Source of the DNA: Candidatus Alcium sp. F082
GTDB lineage: Bacteria > Bacteroidota > Bacteroidia > Bacteroidales > F082
Direction: 5' to 3'
DNA: 32,600 bases
NCBI GenBank assembly: GCA_001543395.1
Contig: LPNG01000020.1
Span: 634-33,233 of the forward strand
In this document: positions 27,620-32,600 of the stretch, one piece after another
How the letters are laid out: each line of letters starts with the position of its first letter
Position numbering within the stretch: position 1 is the first letter of the stretch
Notes under the pieces: model-generated
What the model was told of the DNA's origin: nothing
The model's database searches: none
The model's input: only the letters and a program-made list of their open reading frames with translations
Program-made: the position numbers and the translations under genes

Positions 27620-27657
27620 ACTCTAAACTCTAAACTCTAAACTCTAAACTCTAAACT
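27613..27657. repeat. Heptamer tandem repeat, six ACTCTAA units plus a partial
   Basis: Six exact copies of ACTCTAA run from 27613 to 27654, then ACT. The first copy contains the stop codon of the upstream secreted-protein gene. Because 7 is not a multiple of 3, the TAA recurs in all three frames. It could arise by replication slippage and is likely length-variable between strains. Confidence 0.9.
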
Positions 27658-27693
27658 AAAAAAATCGGAACGGTAGGCCGTTCCGATTTTTTT
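27658..27693. terminator. Bidirectional terminator
   Basis: AAAAAAATCGGAACGG (27658-27673), loop TAGG, then CCGTTCCGATTTTTTT (27678-27693): a perfect 16-bp stem with A7/T7 flanks. It ends the rightward cargo operon and sits directly downstream (minus strand) of the tRNA 3' fragment, so it was probably that tRNA's own terminator. Confidence 0.93.
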
Positions 27694-27694
27694 G

Positions 27695-27727
27695 TGGGAA
27701 CTGTTGGACTCGAACCAACGACCCCCG
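27695..27727 (-). other. tRNA 3'-end fragment, candidate attachment site (att)
   Basis: Read on the minus strand: T stem GTTGG, loop TTCGAGT, T stem CCAAC (27703-27719), acceptor strand AGTTCCC (27696-27702) and discriminator A (27695), preceded by GGGGGTC. A whole tRNA would need the matching GGGAACT 5' strand near 27770, and it is absent; the expected anticodon stem-loop is not formed either. Only the 3' part is present, followed by the terminator. This is the usual trace left when an element integrates into the 3' end of a tRNA gene and the intact gene is carried to the far end. The tRNA identity cannot be called. Confidence 0.78.
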
Positions 27728-27802
27728 TGGCTTTTTCCGCGTTTTTCTTTCCCGCTGGCTTTCAGCCTTTTATGTTTTCGTTTTTACTCCGTTTTTATAC
27801 CC

Positions 27803-27824
27803 TTTTGCGCCGATTTTGCGCCGA
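27803..27824. repeat. 11-bp direct repeat near the att fragment
   Basis: TTTTGCGCCGA occurs twice back to back, 75-130 bp inside the element from the tRNA fragment. Short direct repeats at this distance are where tyrosine recombinases often have arm-type binding sites; the link is inference. The rest of 27728-27826 is T-rich on the plus strand and holds no convincing gene. Confidence 0.5.
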
Positions 27825-27826
27825 TT

Positions 27827-28192
27827 TTATTTGTAAGTTTTACGCTTTAATCTTGTTTGTAAAGCGCCATCAACACACCTGTTTTTCATGTTTATTATCA
27901 AAGGTCTTTCACCAATCCATTTCATATCAACAACGAACTTTTCATTCTTTGAATAAGCATCAAGAAAAGATATTATCACCTCCGAAAAACTACCCGCATA
28001 TACAAAGAACAACACCTGCTCGGCATTTATCCTTCCACTTTTTGGATAATAACGGGCATACATAGCAAAATAGGCATTCTCAAGACCATGATTTTCAAAT
28101 TTTATAATGGTAGGATGATAATAAAACCTACCAGCCGCCGTCTCATATTCTATTGATTTTGGCAGTTCGTCAAAAGATGATATTTCTTTCAT
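27827..28192 (-). CDS. Hypothetical protein, 121 aa, partner of the XRE regulator gene
   Basis: Not recognised. It starts MKEISSFDELPKSIEYETAA and has mixed alpha/beta character with aromatic-rich strands (GRFYYHPTIIKFENHG, AYFAMYARYYPK, QVLFFVYAGSFSEVIISFLD) and a basic C terminus (LQTRLKRKTYK). No signal or membrane helix is certain. It lies 12 bp downstream of the XRE gene on the same strand, so both form one leftward operon. By position it could modulate the repressor or be an accessory immunity or defence gene; neither is shown. Low G+C compared with chromosomal genes. Confidence 0.75.
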   Translation of the reverse strand: MKEISSFDELPKSIEYETAAGRFYYHPTIIKFENHGLENAYFAMYARYYPKSGRINAEQVLFFVYAGSFSEVIISFLDAYSKNEKFVVDMKWIGERPLIINMKNRCVDGALQTRLKRKTYK

Positions 28193-28204
28193 ATTGATGA
28201 TTAT

Positions 28205-28510
28205 TTAATTGTTTCGTTTCTTCAAAACCTCAATGTATTCATTTAGATTCTGAATAATTTTATCCTTTTCCTTGCAGCTTTCACATTGTTCAGATGATGG
28301 GATATACTTCACCGGATATGTAATAACATCTATTACATCCATGCCAAAAGCATTACTTATTTGTAATAATCTACTCCATGAAATATCACTTTCGCGGTTG
28401 ATATAGTTGGAATAGGCCGATTGCTTTATCCCAAGAATTTCAGCCAAGACTGCTTGTTTAATCCGCTTTTCCTTACGGATCGTCTCGATGTTTTCAAGAA
28501 TCTTTTCCAT
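28205..28510 (-). CDS. XRE-family transcriptional regulator (phage repressor-like)
   Basis: A 101-residue protein. The N-terminal helix-turn-helix spans about 8-62: IRKEKRIKQAVLAEILGIKQ, then SAYSNYINRESDISWSRLLQ and ISNAFGMDVIDVI. The C-terminal 30 residues (CESCKEKDKIIQNLNEYIEV) look like a coiled coil with a CxxC pair, consistent with dimerisation. There is no S24 peptidase domain, so it is not a LexA/CI-type self-cleaving repressor; induction would need another signal or antirepressor. It diverges from the Cro-like gene across the operator region 28543-28609. Confidence 0.88.
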   Translation of the reverse strand: MEKILENIETIRKEKRIKQAVLAEILGIKQSAYSNYINRESDISWSRLLQISNAFGMDVIDVITYPVKYIPSSEQCESCKEKDKIIQNLNEYIEVLKKRNN

Positions 28511-28542
28511 AGTGCAATTTTATTTAATTGGTTTTGAATAAG

Positions 28543-28609
28543 TTGTAATTTATTATTGTAATAATATTACATTTTGCTTGCATTATATTACAATTTTGTA
28601 ATAATTTTG
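28543..28609. promoter_or_regulatory. Operator array and rightward early promoter of the element
   Basis: Half-site TTGTAAT/ATTACAA occurs repeatedly: single at 28543-28549; the palindrome TGTAAT-AAT-ATTACA at 28557-28571; and the perfect 7-2-7 palindrome ATTACAA-TT-TTGTAAT at 28587-28602. A near-match lies at 28623-28629. The second palindrome fills the spacer between a TTG (28578-28580) and the -7 box TAATTTTG (28602-28609), so a bound repressor would block the rightward promoter. The leftward repressor promoter is not clear, but the first sites lie just upstream of the XRE ATG. Confidence 0.75.
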
Positions 28610-28644
28610 CAGCGTTTAGTAATTTACAATGTTAATCATTAATT

Positions 28645-28863
28645 ATGCCAAGAATGGAACAATTCATCGCATCAATCAACATCTACGACTACGAGCGTTT
28701 CCGCGACACCATCAAAACGAGGTGCAACATCAGCCGCACCACCTGGAGCAACTGGCGCAACGGCGGATCCATCGAAAAAAAGTACAAACCCATCATCGAC
28801 CAGGTGGCCATGGAAATGTTCGGACGCACCGTGTTCGGCACAATCGAAGGAGGCGAACAATGA
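28645..28863 (+). CDS. Cro-like small DNA-binding protein
   Basis: A 72-residue protein, MPRMEQFIASINIYDYERFR onward. A helix-turn-helix is likely at about 18-45: DTIKTRCNISRTTWSNWRNG, then SIEKKYKPIIDQVAMEMFG. It is the first gene rightward of the operator array, the place of a Cro-type antagonist or early activator. The overlapping frame from 28629 is a shadow. The 69 bp after it carry no gene beyond a 10-codon frame. Confidence 0.75.
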   Translation: MPRMEQFIASINIYDYERFRDTIKTRCNISRTTWSNWRNGGSIEKKYKPIIDQVAMEMFGRTVFGTIEGGEQ

Positions 28864-28932
28864 TGTACTTCCATCTTTCGAGGAATATCTGATCTCAACA
28901 CGACGAAAATTCACACCTAAAGACAACGAGAA

Positions 28933-29187
28933 ATGAAATACCCATTCAAATACCGACTGACACAAAAGAGCAGCCTTGCCACCATTGCCAAAGCCGTCCG
29001 TGCCTTGGGCTACGACATGAGCATCGGGAAAGGAGGCTTTAATTTCGGATGGTGGAAAGAAGATCTAAGAGCCTTAACAGGGAGAATATATTACCAACAC
29101 TTTGCGCTCGATGAAAACGTCCCAGAATGGCTCAACAGCCAACTTGAAAACGCCGGGCTTTTAGCCCCAAAGGATTTAGAGCCATGA
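28933..29187 (+). CDS. Hypothetical protein, 84 aa
   Basis: Not recognised. It starts MKYPFKYRLTQKSSLATIAK, has a helix AKAVRALGYDMSIG, then an aromatic segment GGFNFGWWKEDLRALTGRIY and an acidic end. Probably a small cytosolic protein. Its stop overlaps the next ATG (ATGA at 29184-29187), which supports real translation. It is part of the rightward early operon. Confidence 0.65.
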   Translation: MKYPFKYRLTQKSSLATIAKAVRALGYDMSIGKGGFNFGWWKEDLRALTGRIYYQHFALDENVPEWLNSQLENAGLLAPKDLEP

Positions 29188-29327
29188 CCGCCGAAGAAAC
29201 AGCCCAATTCTACAAAGACCGCGAAGCCTACCGCCGCAAGTGCGAGGACTTCAAGGAAGAAATGTTCAAATACCTGTCGACCTATGAGCAAAGGATGCAA
29301 AAACCTAAAATTCGACTGGTTCCCTGA
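29184..29327 (+). CDS. Hypothetical small helical protein, 47 aa
   Basis: The ATG overlaps the stop of the preceding gene by four bases. The sequence MTAEETAQFYKDREAYRRKC continues as a highly charged, probably helical protein ending in KPKIRLVP. Length is below usual gene-calling cut-offs. Its last 44 bp overlap the Cys-rich ORF beginning at 29284 in another frame; the two could also be one frameshifted gene. Confidence 0.5.
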   Translation: MTAEETAQFYKDREAYRRKCEDFKEEMFKYLSTYEQRMQKPKIRLVP

Positions 29328-29436
29328 AGGAAGGAATTGTTTTGGCCTTAAATGCGTCCATACGGACTGCGACGAATGGAGTACTTGCTTATATAATGTA
29401 AAGCCAAATTTCCCAAGGAATAACAAAAAAACTTGA
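29284..29436 (+). CDS. Cys-rich small protein, 50 aa
   Basis: ATG at 29284 opens a frame MSKGCKNLKFDWFPEGRNCF that continues GLKCVHTDCDEWSTCLYN and ends in a basic tail (NVKPNFPRNNKKT). Five Cys and one His could bind zinc or form a small metal cluster. The frame covers the stretch 29328-29432 that would otherwise be empty in a tightly packed operon. It overlaps the 47-aa ORF by 44 bp and ends 5 bp before the ATG of the zinc-ribbon gene. Not assigned to a family. Confidence 0.5.
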   Translation: MSKGCKNLKFDWFPEGRNCFGLKCVHTDCDEWSTCLYNVKPNFPRNNKKT

Positions 29437-29441
29437 TAATT

Positions 29442-29699
29442 ATGAACCACGAAATACCCACCACCTGCCCCAACTGCGGGCATGAATACGACGCCCACCT
29501 CCACTGGCTCGTTTGCCCTGAGTGCGGGCATGAAACAAAACGAAGGCCGTTCACCGACGCCTTTGGCCTTACTGATCAGGAAGAGGACGACATTCTCAAA
29601 CAATGGGAAGACGGGAAGAAGATCGGAGAAATAGCCATCGACCTCGGACTGGACGTTGATAGAGTTATCGAATACCTGCATTATCAACAAATAATATGA
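29442..29699 (+). CDS. Zinc-ribbon protein with C-terminal helix-turn-helix
   Basis: An 85-residue protein (ATG 29442; a TTG at 29433 is in frame). The zinc ribbon CPNCGH ... CPECGH spans about 9-30. After it come TDAFGLTDQEEDDILKQWED and a likely helix-turn-helix, KIGEIAIDLGLDVDRVIEYL. The stop overlaps the primase ATG (ATGA, 29696-29699), so the two are translated as a pair. It could supply the DNA-contacting zinc module that the primase itself seems to lack, or act as a regulator. Confidence 0.75.
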   Translation: MNHEIPTTCPNCGHEYDAHLHWLVCPECGHETKRRPFTDAFGLTDQEEDDILKQWEDGKKIGEIAIDLGLDVDRVIEYLHYQQII

Positions 29700-31915
29700 G
29701 CTACCTTTCCGACCGCCTCGCGGCCTACCATATCACCGACAAGGAAAACACCTTCAAGGCCGAAAACGACGAAGGCCGCGTCATATCCACATGGCGCTTC
29801 TTCACCGAGACCGACAAGGGCGACATCCAAATCAACTACCTGTGCCCAAACGGAACCGTGGCCTGGTATAACCACGGCAACGTGCAGACGCGCGACTTTT
29901 GCCGCGTCCGCTATGCCGATCCGGAGAAGCACGGCGGCCACAAATACTTCCAGGAGAAAGGCACCGAAATGACGCCCTTCAACACACCGGAAGTCATCGA
30001 GGCCTACCGCAAGAAAAAGGAGCTGAAGACGCTCTACGTCGTCGAAGGCGAGTTCAAGGCCTTCACCCTCTCCATGAACGGCGTCCCCACCATCGGCATC
30101 GGAGGGATCTACAACTTCAAGGACACCACCAAATCGAAGATGCACCCGGATATCATCGACGTGATCCAGAAGCTCAAGGTGCAAAACGTGGTCCTGATCT
30201 TCGACCGCGACTGCCTCGAAATCAAGTGGGAAGAGGGTAAGGACCTCTCCAAGCGCCTCAACAACTTCTACGTGGCCCTCAACGTGTTCAACGAGCTGCT
30301 GAAGCCCTATGACGTGCAGCTCTATTTCAGCCACGTGTCCTCAAAATGCAGGCAGAAAGGCATCGACGACGTGCTCCTGGAGAAGACCAACGACGCCATG
30401 ACCGTCCTCAACGAGCTGCAATCCTTCACGTCGGGCATGCCCAACCGGTTCTACATCGACACCTACCAGGTGACGGGCATGTCGTCGTACCGCCTGAAGC
30501 AGATCTTCGGCCTGGCCAACGTGCAGAACTTCTACGACCTCTTCCAGAAAGAGCTCCAGAACCACGATTTCGTCTACAACGGCATCACCTACTACATCGA
30601 CGAGAACGGCAAGCCCGTGCGCTCGTGGCAAGGCGCCGAGAAGCACTATATCCGCGTGGGCACGGAATACTACAAGACCATCGTCGAGAAGGCGCCCAAC
30701 GGACAAACGGAGCTCAACCTGGTGCAATGGAGTGCCGACACCATCAAGAACGACTACAGCAACCCCAAGGAGTTCATCAGGCAGATCCCCAAGTTCGACG
30801 CGTTCACCAACATCCCGGAGAACGATCCGAATCTCTACCGTCAGACCGTCTACAGCGAGAAGGACGGCTACCGCTCCGTGCTCTACAACCGCTATTGCCC
30901 CGTGAGCCACGAACCCAAGGCGGGCGAATGGCGCACGATCGACATGCTGCTGCACCACATCTTCGACTATCCCACCCTGAAAGGGCAGACGTGCTACAAC
31001 ATGGCGCTCGACTACCTCCAGATGATCTACCTTCACCCCACGCAGCACCTCCCCATCCTCTGCCTGGTGAGCCGCGAACAGGCCACCGGCAAGACCACGT
31101 TCCTCAACCTGCTTCGCGCCATCTTCAAGGAGAACATGCGCATCCTGGACTCCGAGCGCATCAGCTCCAAGTTCAACGGCTCGTGGGCAGGCAAGCTGAT
31201 CATCGGAGTGGACGAGTCGTTTATCGACACTGACAAGCCCACCGTGGTCAACCGCCTGAAGATGATCGCCACCAACAGCAGCATCCCCATCGAGAAGAAA
31301 GGCAAGGAAGCCGGCGAGGTGCCCAACTTCGCCAAGCTGATCATGTGCAGTAACGACGAGACCAACTTCCTGAAGATCGAGATCGAGGACACGCGCTATT
31401 GGATCATCCGCGTCAAAGGCATCGACCCCGACAAGCGCGACCCGCACATGGCCGAGCGCATGGAGGCCGAGATACCGGCGTTTCTCTGGTACCTGAAGCA
31501 CCGCACCATGTTCTATGCCGAGCGCACCCGCCTCTGGTTCGACAGCGACGACTACGCCACCGAGGCCCTCAAGAAGATCCAGGAGCGCACCGGCAACGTG
31601 CTCTGGCAAAATCTGTGCACCGTCATTCGGCAGCAGTTCGAGTTCCAGCTGAAGCCGCAGATCCGGTTAGACGTGAAGACCATCCAGGACCTGTTGGAGC
31701 TCAACAAGTGCAAATCGGTGGAAAGCCGCAAGATCCACTACATCCTCGAGGACCACAACTATAAGACACAAGGCGTCCGCGAGTTCTATTTCCGCAGAGG
31801 TTTCGACCCAGGCCTCGAAGACAAGGGCAAGGGCCGCGTCTACGAGTTCGACTACACCGACTTCTTCACCCCTGCAGAGTGGCAAGAGCTCAACGCCAAG
31901 CAACCCGAACAGTGA
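29696..31915 (+). CDS. Primase-helicase, TOPRIM plus SF3 helicase (DUF5906-like)
   Basis: A 739-residue replication protein of phage or plasmid type. The TOPRIM-like region has LYVVEGEFKAF (about 113-123) and VVLIFDRDCLEIKWEEGKDL (about 164-183). The C-terminal ATPase has Walker A SREQATGKTTFL (about 458-469), Walker B KLIIGVDES (about 500-508) and the sensor-type KLIMCSNDETNF, the SF3/DUF5906 arrangement. No CHC2 zinc finger is seen in the N-terminal part. G+C is clearly higher than in the regulatory region of the element. It would initiate element replication; origin and partners are unknown. Confidence 0.87.
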   Translation: MSYLSDRLAAYHITDKENTFKAENDEGRVISTWRFFTETDKGDIQINYLCPNGTVAWYNHGNVQTRDFCRVRYADPEKHGGHKYFQEKGTEMTPFNTPEVIEAYRKKKELKTLYVVEGEFKAFTLSMNGVPTIGIGGIYNFKDTTKSKMHPDIIDVIQKLKVQNVVLIFDRDCLEIKWEEGKDLSKRLNNFYVALNVFNELLKPYDVQLYFSHVSSKCRQKGIDDVLLEKTNDAMTVLNELQSFTSGMPNRFYIDTYQVTGMSSYRLKQIFGLANVQNFYDLFQKELQNHDFVYNGITYYIDENGKPVRSWQGAEKHYIRVGTEYYKTIVEKAPNGQTELNLVQWSADTIKNDYSNPKEFIRQIPKFDAFTNIPENDPNLYRQTVYSEKDGYRSVLYNRYCPVSHEPKAGEWRTIDMLLHHIFDYPTLKGQTCYNMALDYLQMIYLHPTQHLPILCLVSREQATGKTTFLNLLRAIFKENMRILDSERISSKFNGSWAGKLIIGVDESFIDTDKPTVVNRLKMIATNSSIPIEKKGKEAGEVPNFAKLIMCSNDETNFLKIEIEDTRYWIIRVKGIDPDKRDPHMAERMEAEIPAFLWYLKHRTMFYAERTRLWFDSDDYATEALKKIQERTGNVLWQNLCTVIRQQFEFQLKPQIRLDVKTIQDLLELNKCKSVESRKIHYILEDHNYKTQGVREFYFRRGFDPGLEDKGKGRVYEFDYTDFFTPAEWQELNAKQPEQ

Positions 31916-31930
31916 CAAGAGCGTTTTTTT

Positions 31931-31971
31931 TCAAATTTGACATCGTAAACCAAAAATTATGACTACTTTTG
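31931..31971 (+). promoter_or_regulatory. Promoter and candidate operator of the toxin-antitoxin operon
   Basis: TACTTTTG (31964-31971) matches the -7 consensus. Upstream is the palindrome TCAAATTTGA (31931-31940) followed by CAT, with TTTG at 31936-31939 (24 bp from the -7 box, longer than usual). An ATG at 31959 overlaps the -7 box, so transcription from here would exclude it as start of the antitoxin. The 10-bp word AAATTTGACA (31933-31942) recurs inverted at 32550-32559. Confidence 0.6.
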
Positions 31972-32000
31972 CAACACTAACCAACAAAAACAGCAACACC

Positions 32001-32204
32001 ATGGCAACCATCACACTCAGCTACAACGGGCGCAACAAGACAGCACAGGCTGTCATCAAGCTCATCGAAAGCCTCGGCGTTTTCAAGGTGCTGAAGGACG
32101 ACGAGCCGAACAAGACCACAGTGAAGGCCATCGAGGAGGTGAAAGCCGGAAAGACCTACAAGGCCAAAAGCCTCAACGACATGATGAATTACCTAAGGAG
32201 CTGA
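32001..32204 (+). CDS. Antitoxin, DUF2683-like
   Basis: A 67-residue protein from ATG 32001: MATITLSYNGRNKTAQAVIK, LIESLGVFKVL, then a flexible middle and a C-terminal helix AKSLNDMMNYLRS. It resembles the small antitoxins paired with YafQ/RelE toxins in Bacteroidota. The frame is open from ATG 31959, but that codon lies in the -7 box. The N-terminal part probably binds DNA and the C-terminal part the toxin. The toxin gene starts 3 bp after its stop. Confidence 0.8.
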   Translation: MATITLSYNGRNKTAQAVIKLIESLGVFKVLKDDEPNKTTVKAIEEVKAGKTYKAKSLNDMMNYLRS

Positions 32205-32207
32205 CCA

Positions 32208-32480
32208 ATGTATAGTCTCGAAGCTTCAACCCAATTCAAGAAGGACTTCAAGGCGCTGTCGGTTCCCGACGAGAAGCGCGTAGAGAAAGCCCTTGGCATC
32301 CTTGCCGAAACCGGTACCCTGCCCTACGATCCCTATCTCACCCATGCGCTCAAGGGGCGCTACAAGGACAACATGGAGGCACACTTACGCCCCGACCTGC
32401 TCCTGATCTGGTTCGAGAAGGTGGGCAACAGCATCAAGCTCGTTCGTGTAGGGTCACATGCCAAACTCTTCAACAAATGA
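32208..32480 (+). CDS. Type II toxin, YafQ/RelE-family mRNA interferase
   Basis: A 90-residue protein: MYSLEASTQFKKDFKALSVP, then LTHALKGRYKDNMEAHLRPD, LLLIWFEKVGNS and VRVGSHAKLF. The L-x-G-x-x-x-x-x-x-x-H-L-x-x-D-x-L-L-I-W block and the terminal GSHAKLF correspond to the YafQ active region with its catalytic His residues. It should cut mRNA on the ribosome, neutralised by the preceding antitoxin. Length is normal. A terminator follows after 3 bp. Confidence 0.88.
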   Translation: MYSLEASTQFKKDFKALSVPDEKRVEKALGILAETGTLPYDPYLTHALKGRYKDNMEAHLRPDLLLIWFEKVGNSIKLVRVGSHAKLFNK

Positions 32481-32483
32481 CAC

Positions 32484-32512
32484 AAAGTTCCCCAAGGCAG
32501 GGAACTTTTTTT
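32484..32512 (+). terminator. Terminator of the toxin-antitoxin operon
   Basis: AAAGTTCCC (32484-32492), a 7-nt loop, GGGAACTTT (32500-32508) and a T run to 32512. It starts just after the toxin stop and isolates the pair from the next gene. Confidence 0.85.
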
Positions 32513-32542
32513 GCCCAAGCACGAAATTTTTCCCGAAAAAAC

Positions 32543-32571
32543 TTGACATTGTCAAATTTTCCCTATCTTTG
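32543..32571 (+). promoter_or_regulatory. Promoter and palindromic operator for a gene beyond the window
   Basis: TATCTTTG (32564-32571) is a perfect -7 box, with TTG at 32543-32545 at 18 bp spacing. The -33 element is the first arm of the palindrome TTGAC-ATT-GTCAA (32543-32555), and TGTCAAATTT (32550-32559) is the reverse complement of the word at the toxin-antitoxin promoter. A regulated gene should start shortly after 32600. Confidence 0.7.
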
Positions 32572-32600
32572 CAGCGTTCAAAATCTACAGGTGTCACGAT

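Larger units (their letters stand above)
27695..32600. mobile_element. Left part of an integrated mobile element, right end outside the window
   Basis: Evidence for the element: a truncated tRNA at the boundary, a phage-type divergent regulatory switch, a coupled operon of very short ORFs, a TOPRIM/SF3 primase-helicase and a toxin-antitoxin pair. Base composition shifts from A+T-rich (27730-28640) to G+C-rich in the primase. No integrase, capsid, portal, relaxase or type IV secretion gene is visible, so a phage satellite, integrative mobilizable element or prophage are all possible. The integrase is expected at the other end near the restored tRNA. Confidence 0.75.

Noticed and set aside
27613-27657. 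Heptamer array considered as a CRISPR or telomere-like sequence
   Set aside because: Units are contiguous without spacers, so it is not CRISPR, and there is no sign of a linear replicon end; a simple slippage repeat explains it.
27694-28065. Open frame of 123 codons starting GTVGLEPTTP across the att region
   Set aside because: Its first residues are an antisense translation of the tRNA T arm, a known source of false genes, and the rest overlaps a better-supported gene on the other strand.
28629-28892. 87-codon frame starting upstream of the Cro-like gene
   Set aside because: It overlaps the Cro-like gene in another frame and yields a His/Arg-rich protein without structure; the frame at 28645 has a helix-turn-helix.

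Overview
The window reads as a piece of a Bacteroidales (Bacteroidota) chromosome. Many genes are preceded by TAnnTTTG-type -7 boxes (TATCTTTG, TACTTTTG, TACCTTTG, TAATTTTG). Starts lack clear Shine-Dalgarno sequences. Two secreted proteins end in type IX secretion sorting domains. The translation genes run rpsL-rpsG-fusA-rpsJ-rplC-rplD-rplW-rplB-rpsS-rplV-rpsC-rplP-rpmC-rpsQ-rplN with no tuf between fusA and rpsJ, as in that phylum. Genus cannot be read from the sequence.

Layout. (1) 1-8525, minus strand: str/S10/spc ribosomal operon with a promoter and a leader of about 270 nt before rpsL. Two genes are damaged relative to their families. rplP (L16) lacks about 37 bp and is frameshifted; rpsL (S12) lacks about 10 codons in frame. 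(2) 8640-13240: a terminator, a long inverted repeat, a small conserved-looking protein, then rightward a 42-aa membrane peptide coupled to lpdA, a cloverleaf-forming intergenic repeat, rfbC (rmlC), a lytic transglycosylase and an alpha/beta hydrolase. (3) 13328-23480: uvrA, an outer-membrane barrel-like protein, a leftward glucosaminidase-LysM protein, rsmG, an M16 peptidase, a large palindrome and an MFS transporter. (4) 23473-27690: a TerB-like protein diverging from two tandem paralogous T9SS cargo proteins, ending in a heptamer tandem repeat and a terminator.

(5) 27695 to the window end is interpreted as the left part of an integrated mobile element. Its boundary is the 3' end of a tRNA gene (T arm plus acceptor strand, minus strand) with no 5' half beside it, the usual footprint of integration into a tRNA 3' end. 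Inside lie a phage-like switch (XRE repressor with a 121-aa partner, divergent from a Cro-like gene, with TTGTAAT/ATTACAA operators between them), a tightly overlapping operon of small ORFs leading through a zinc-ribbon protein to a 739-aa TOPRIM/SF3 primase-helicase, and a DUF2683/YafQ-type toxin-antitoxin pair. A further promoter at the right edge shares a 10-bp word with the toxin-antitoxin promoter. No integrase, capsid or conjugation gene is visible, so the element type (satellite, IME or prophage) stays open.

The most interesting material is the mobile element (operator array, nested small ORFs, detached zinc ribbon next to the primase), the structured intergenic repeats (10788-10891, 21696-21775, 8703-8761) and the paired deletions in two ribosomal protein genes. 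The deletions may be assembly errors and should be checked before being interpreted.
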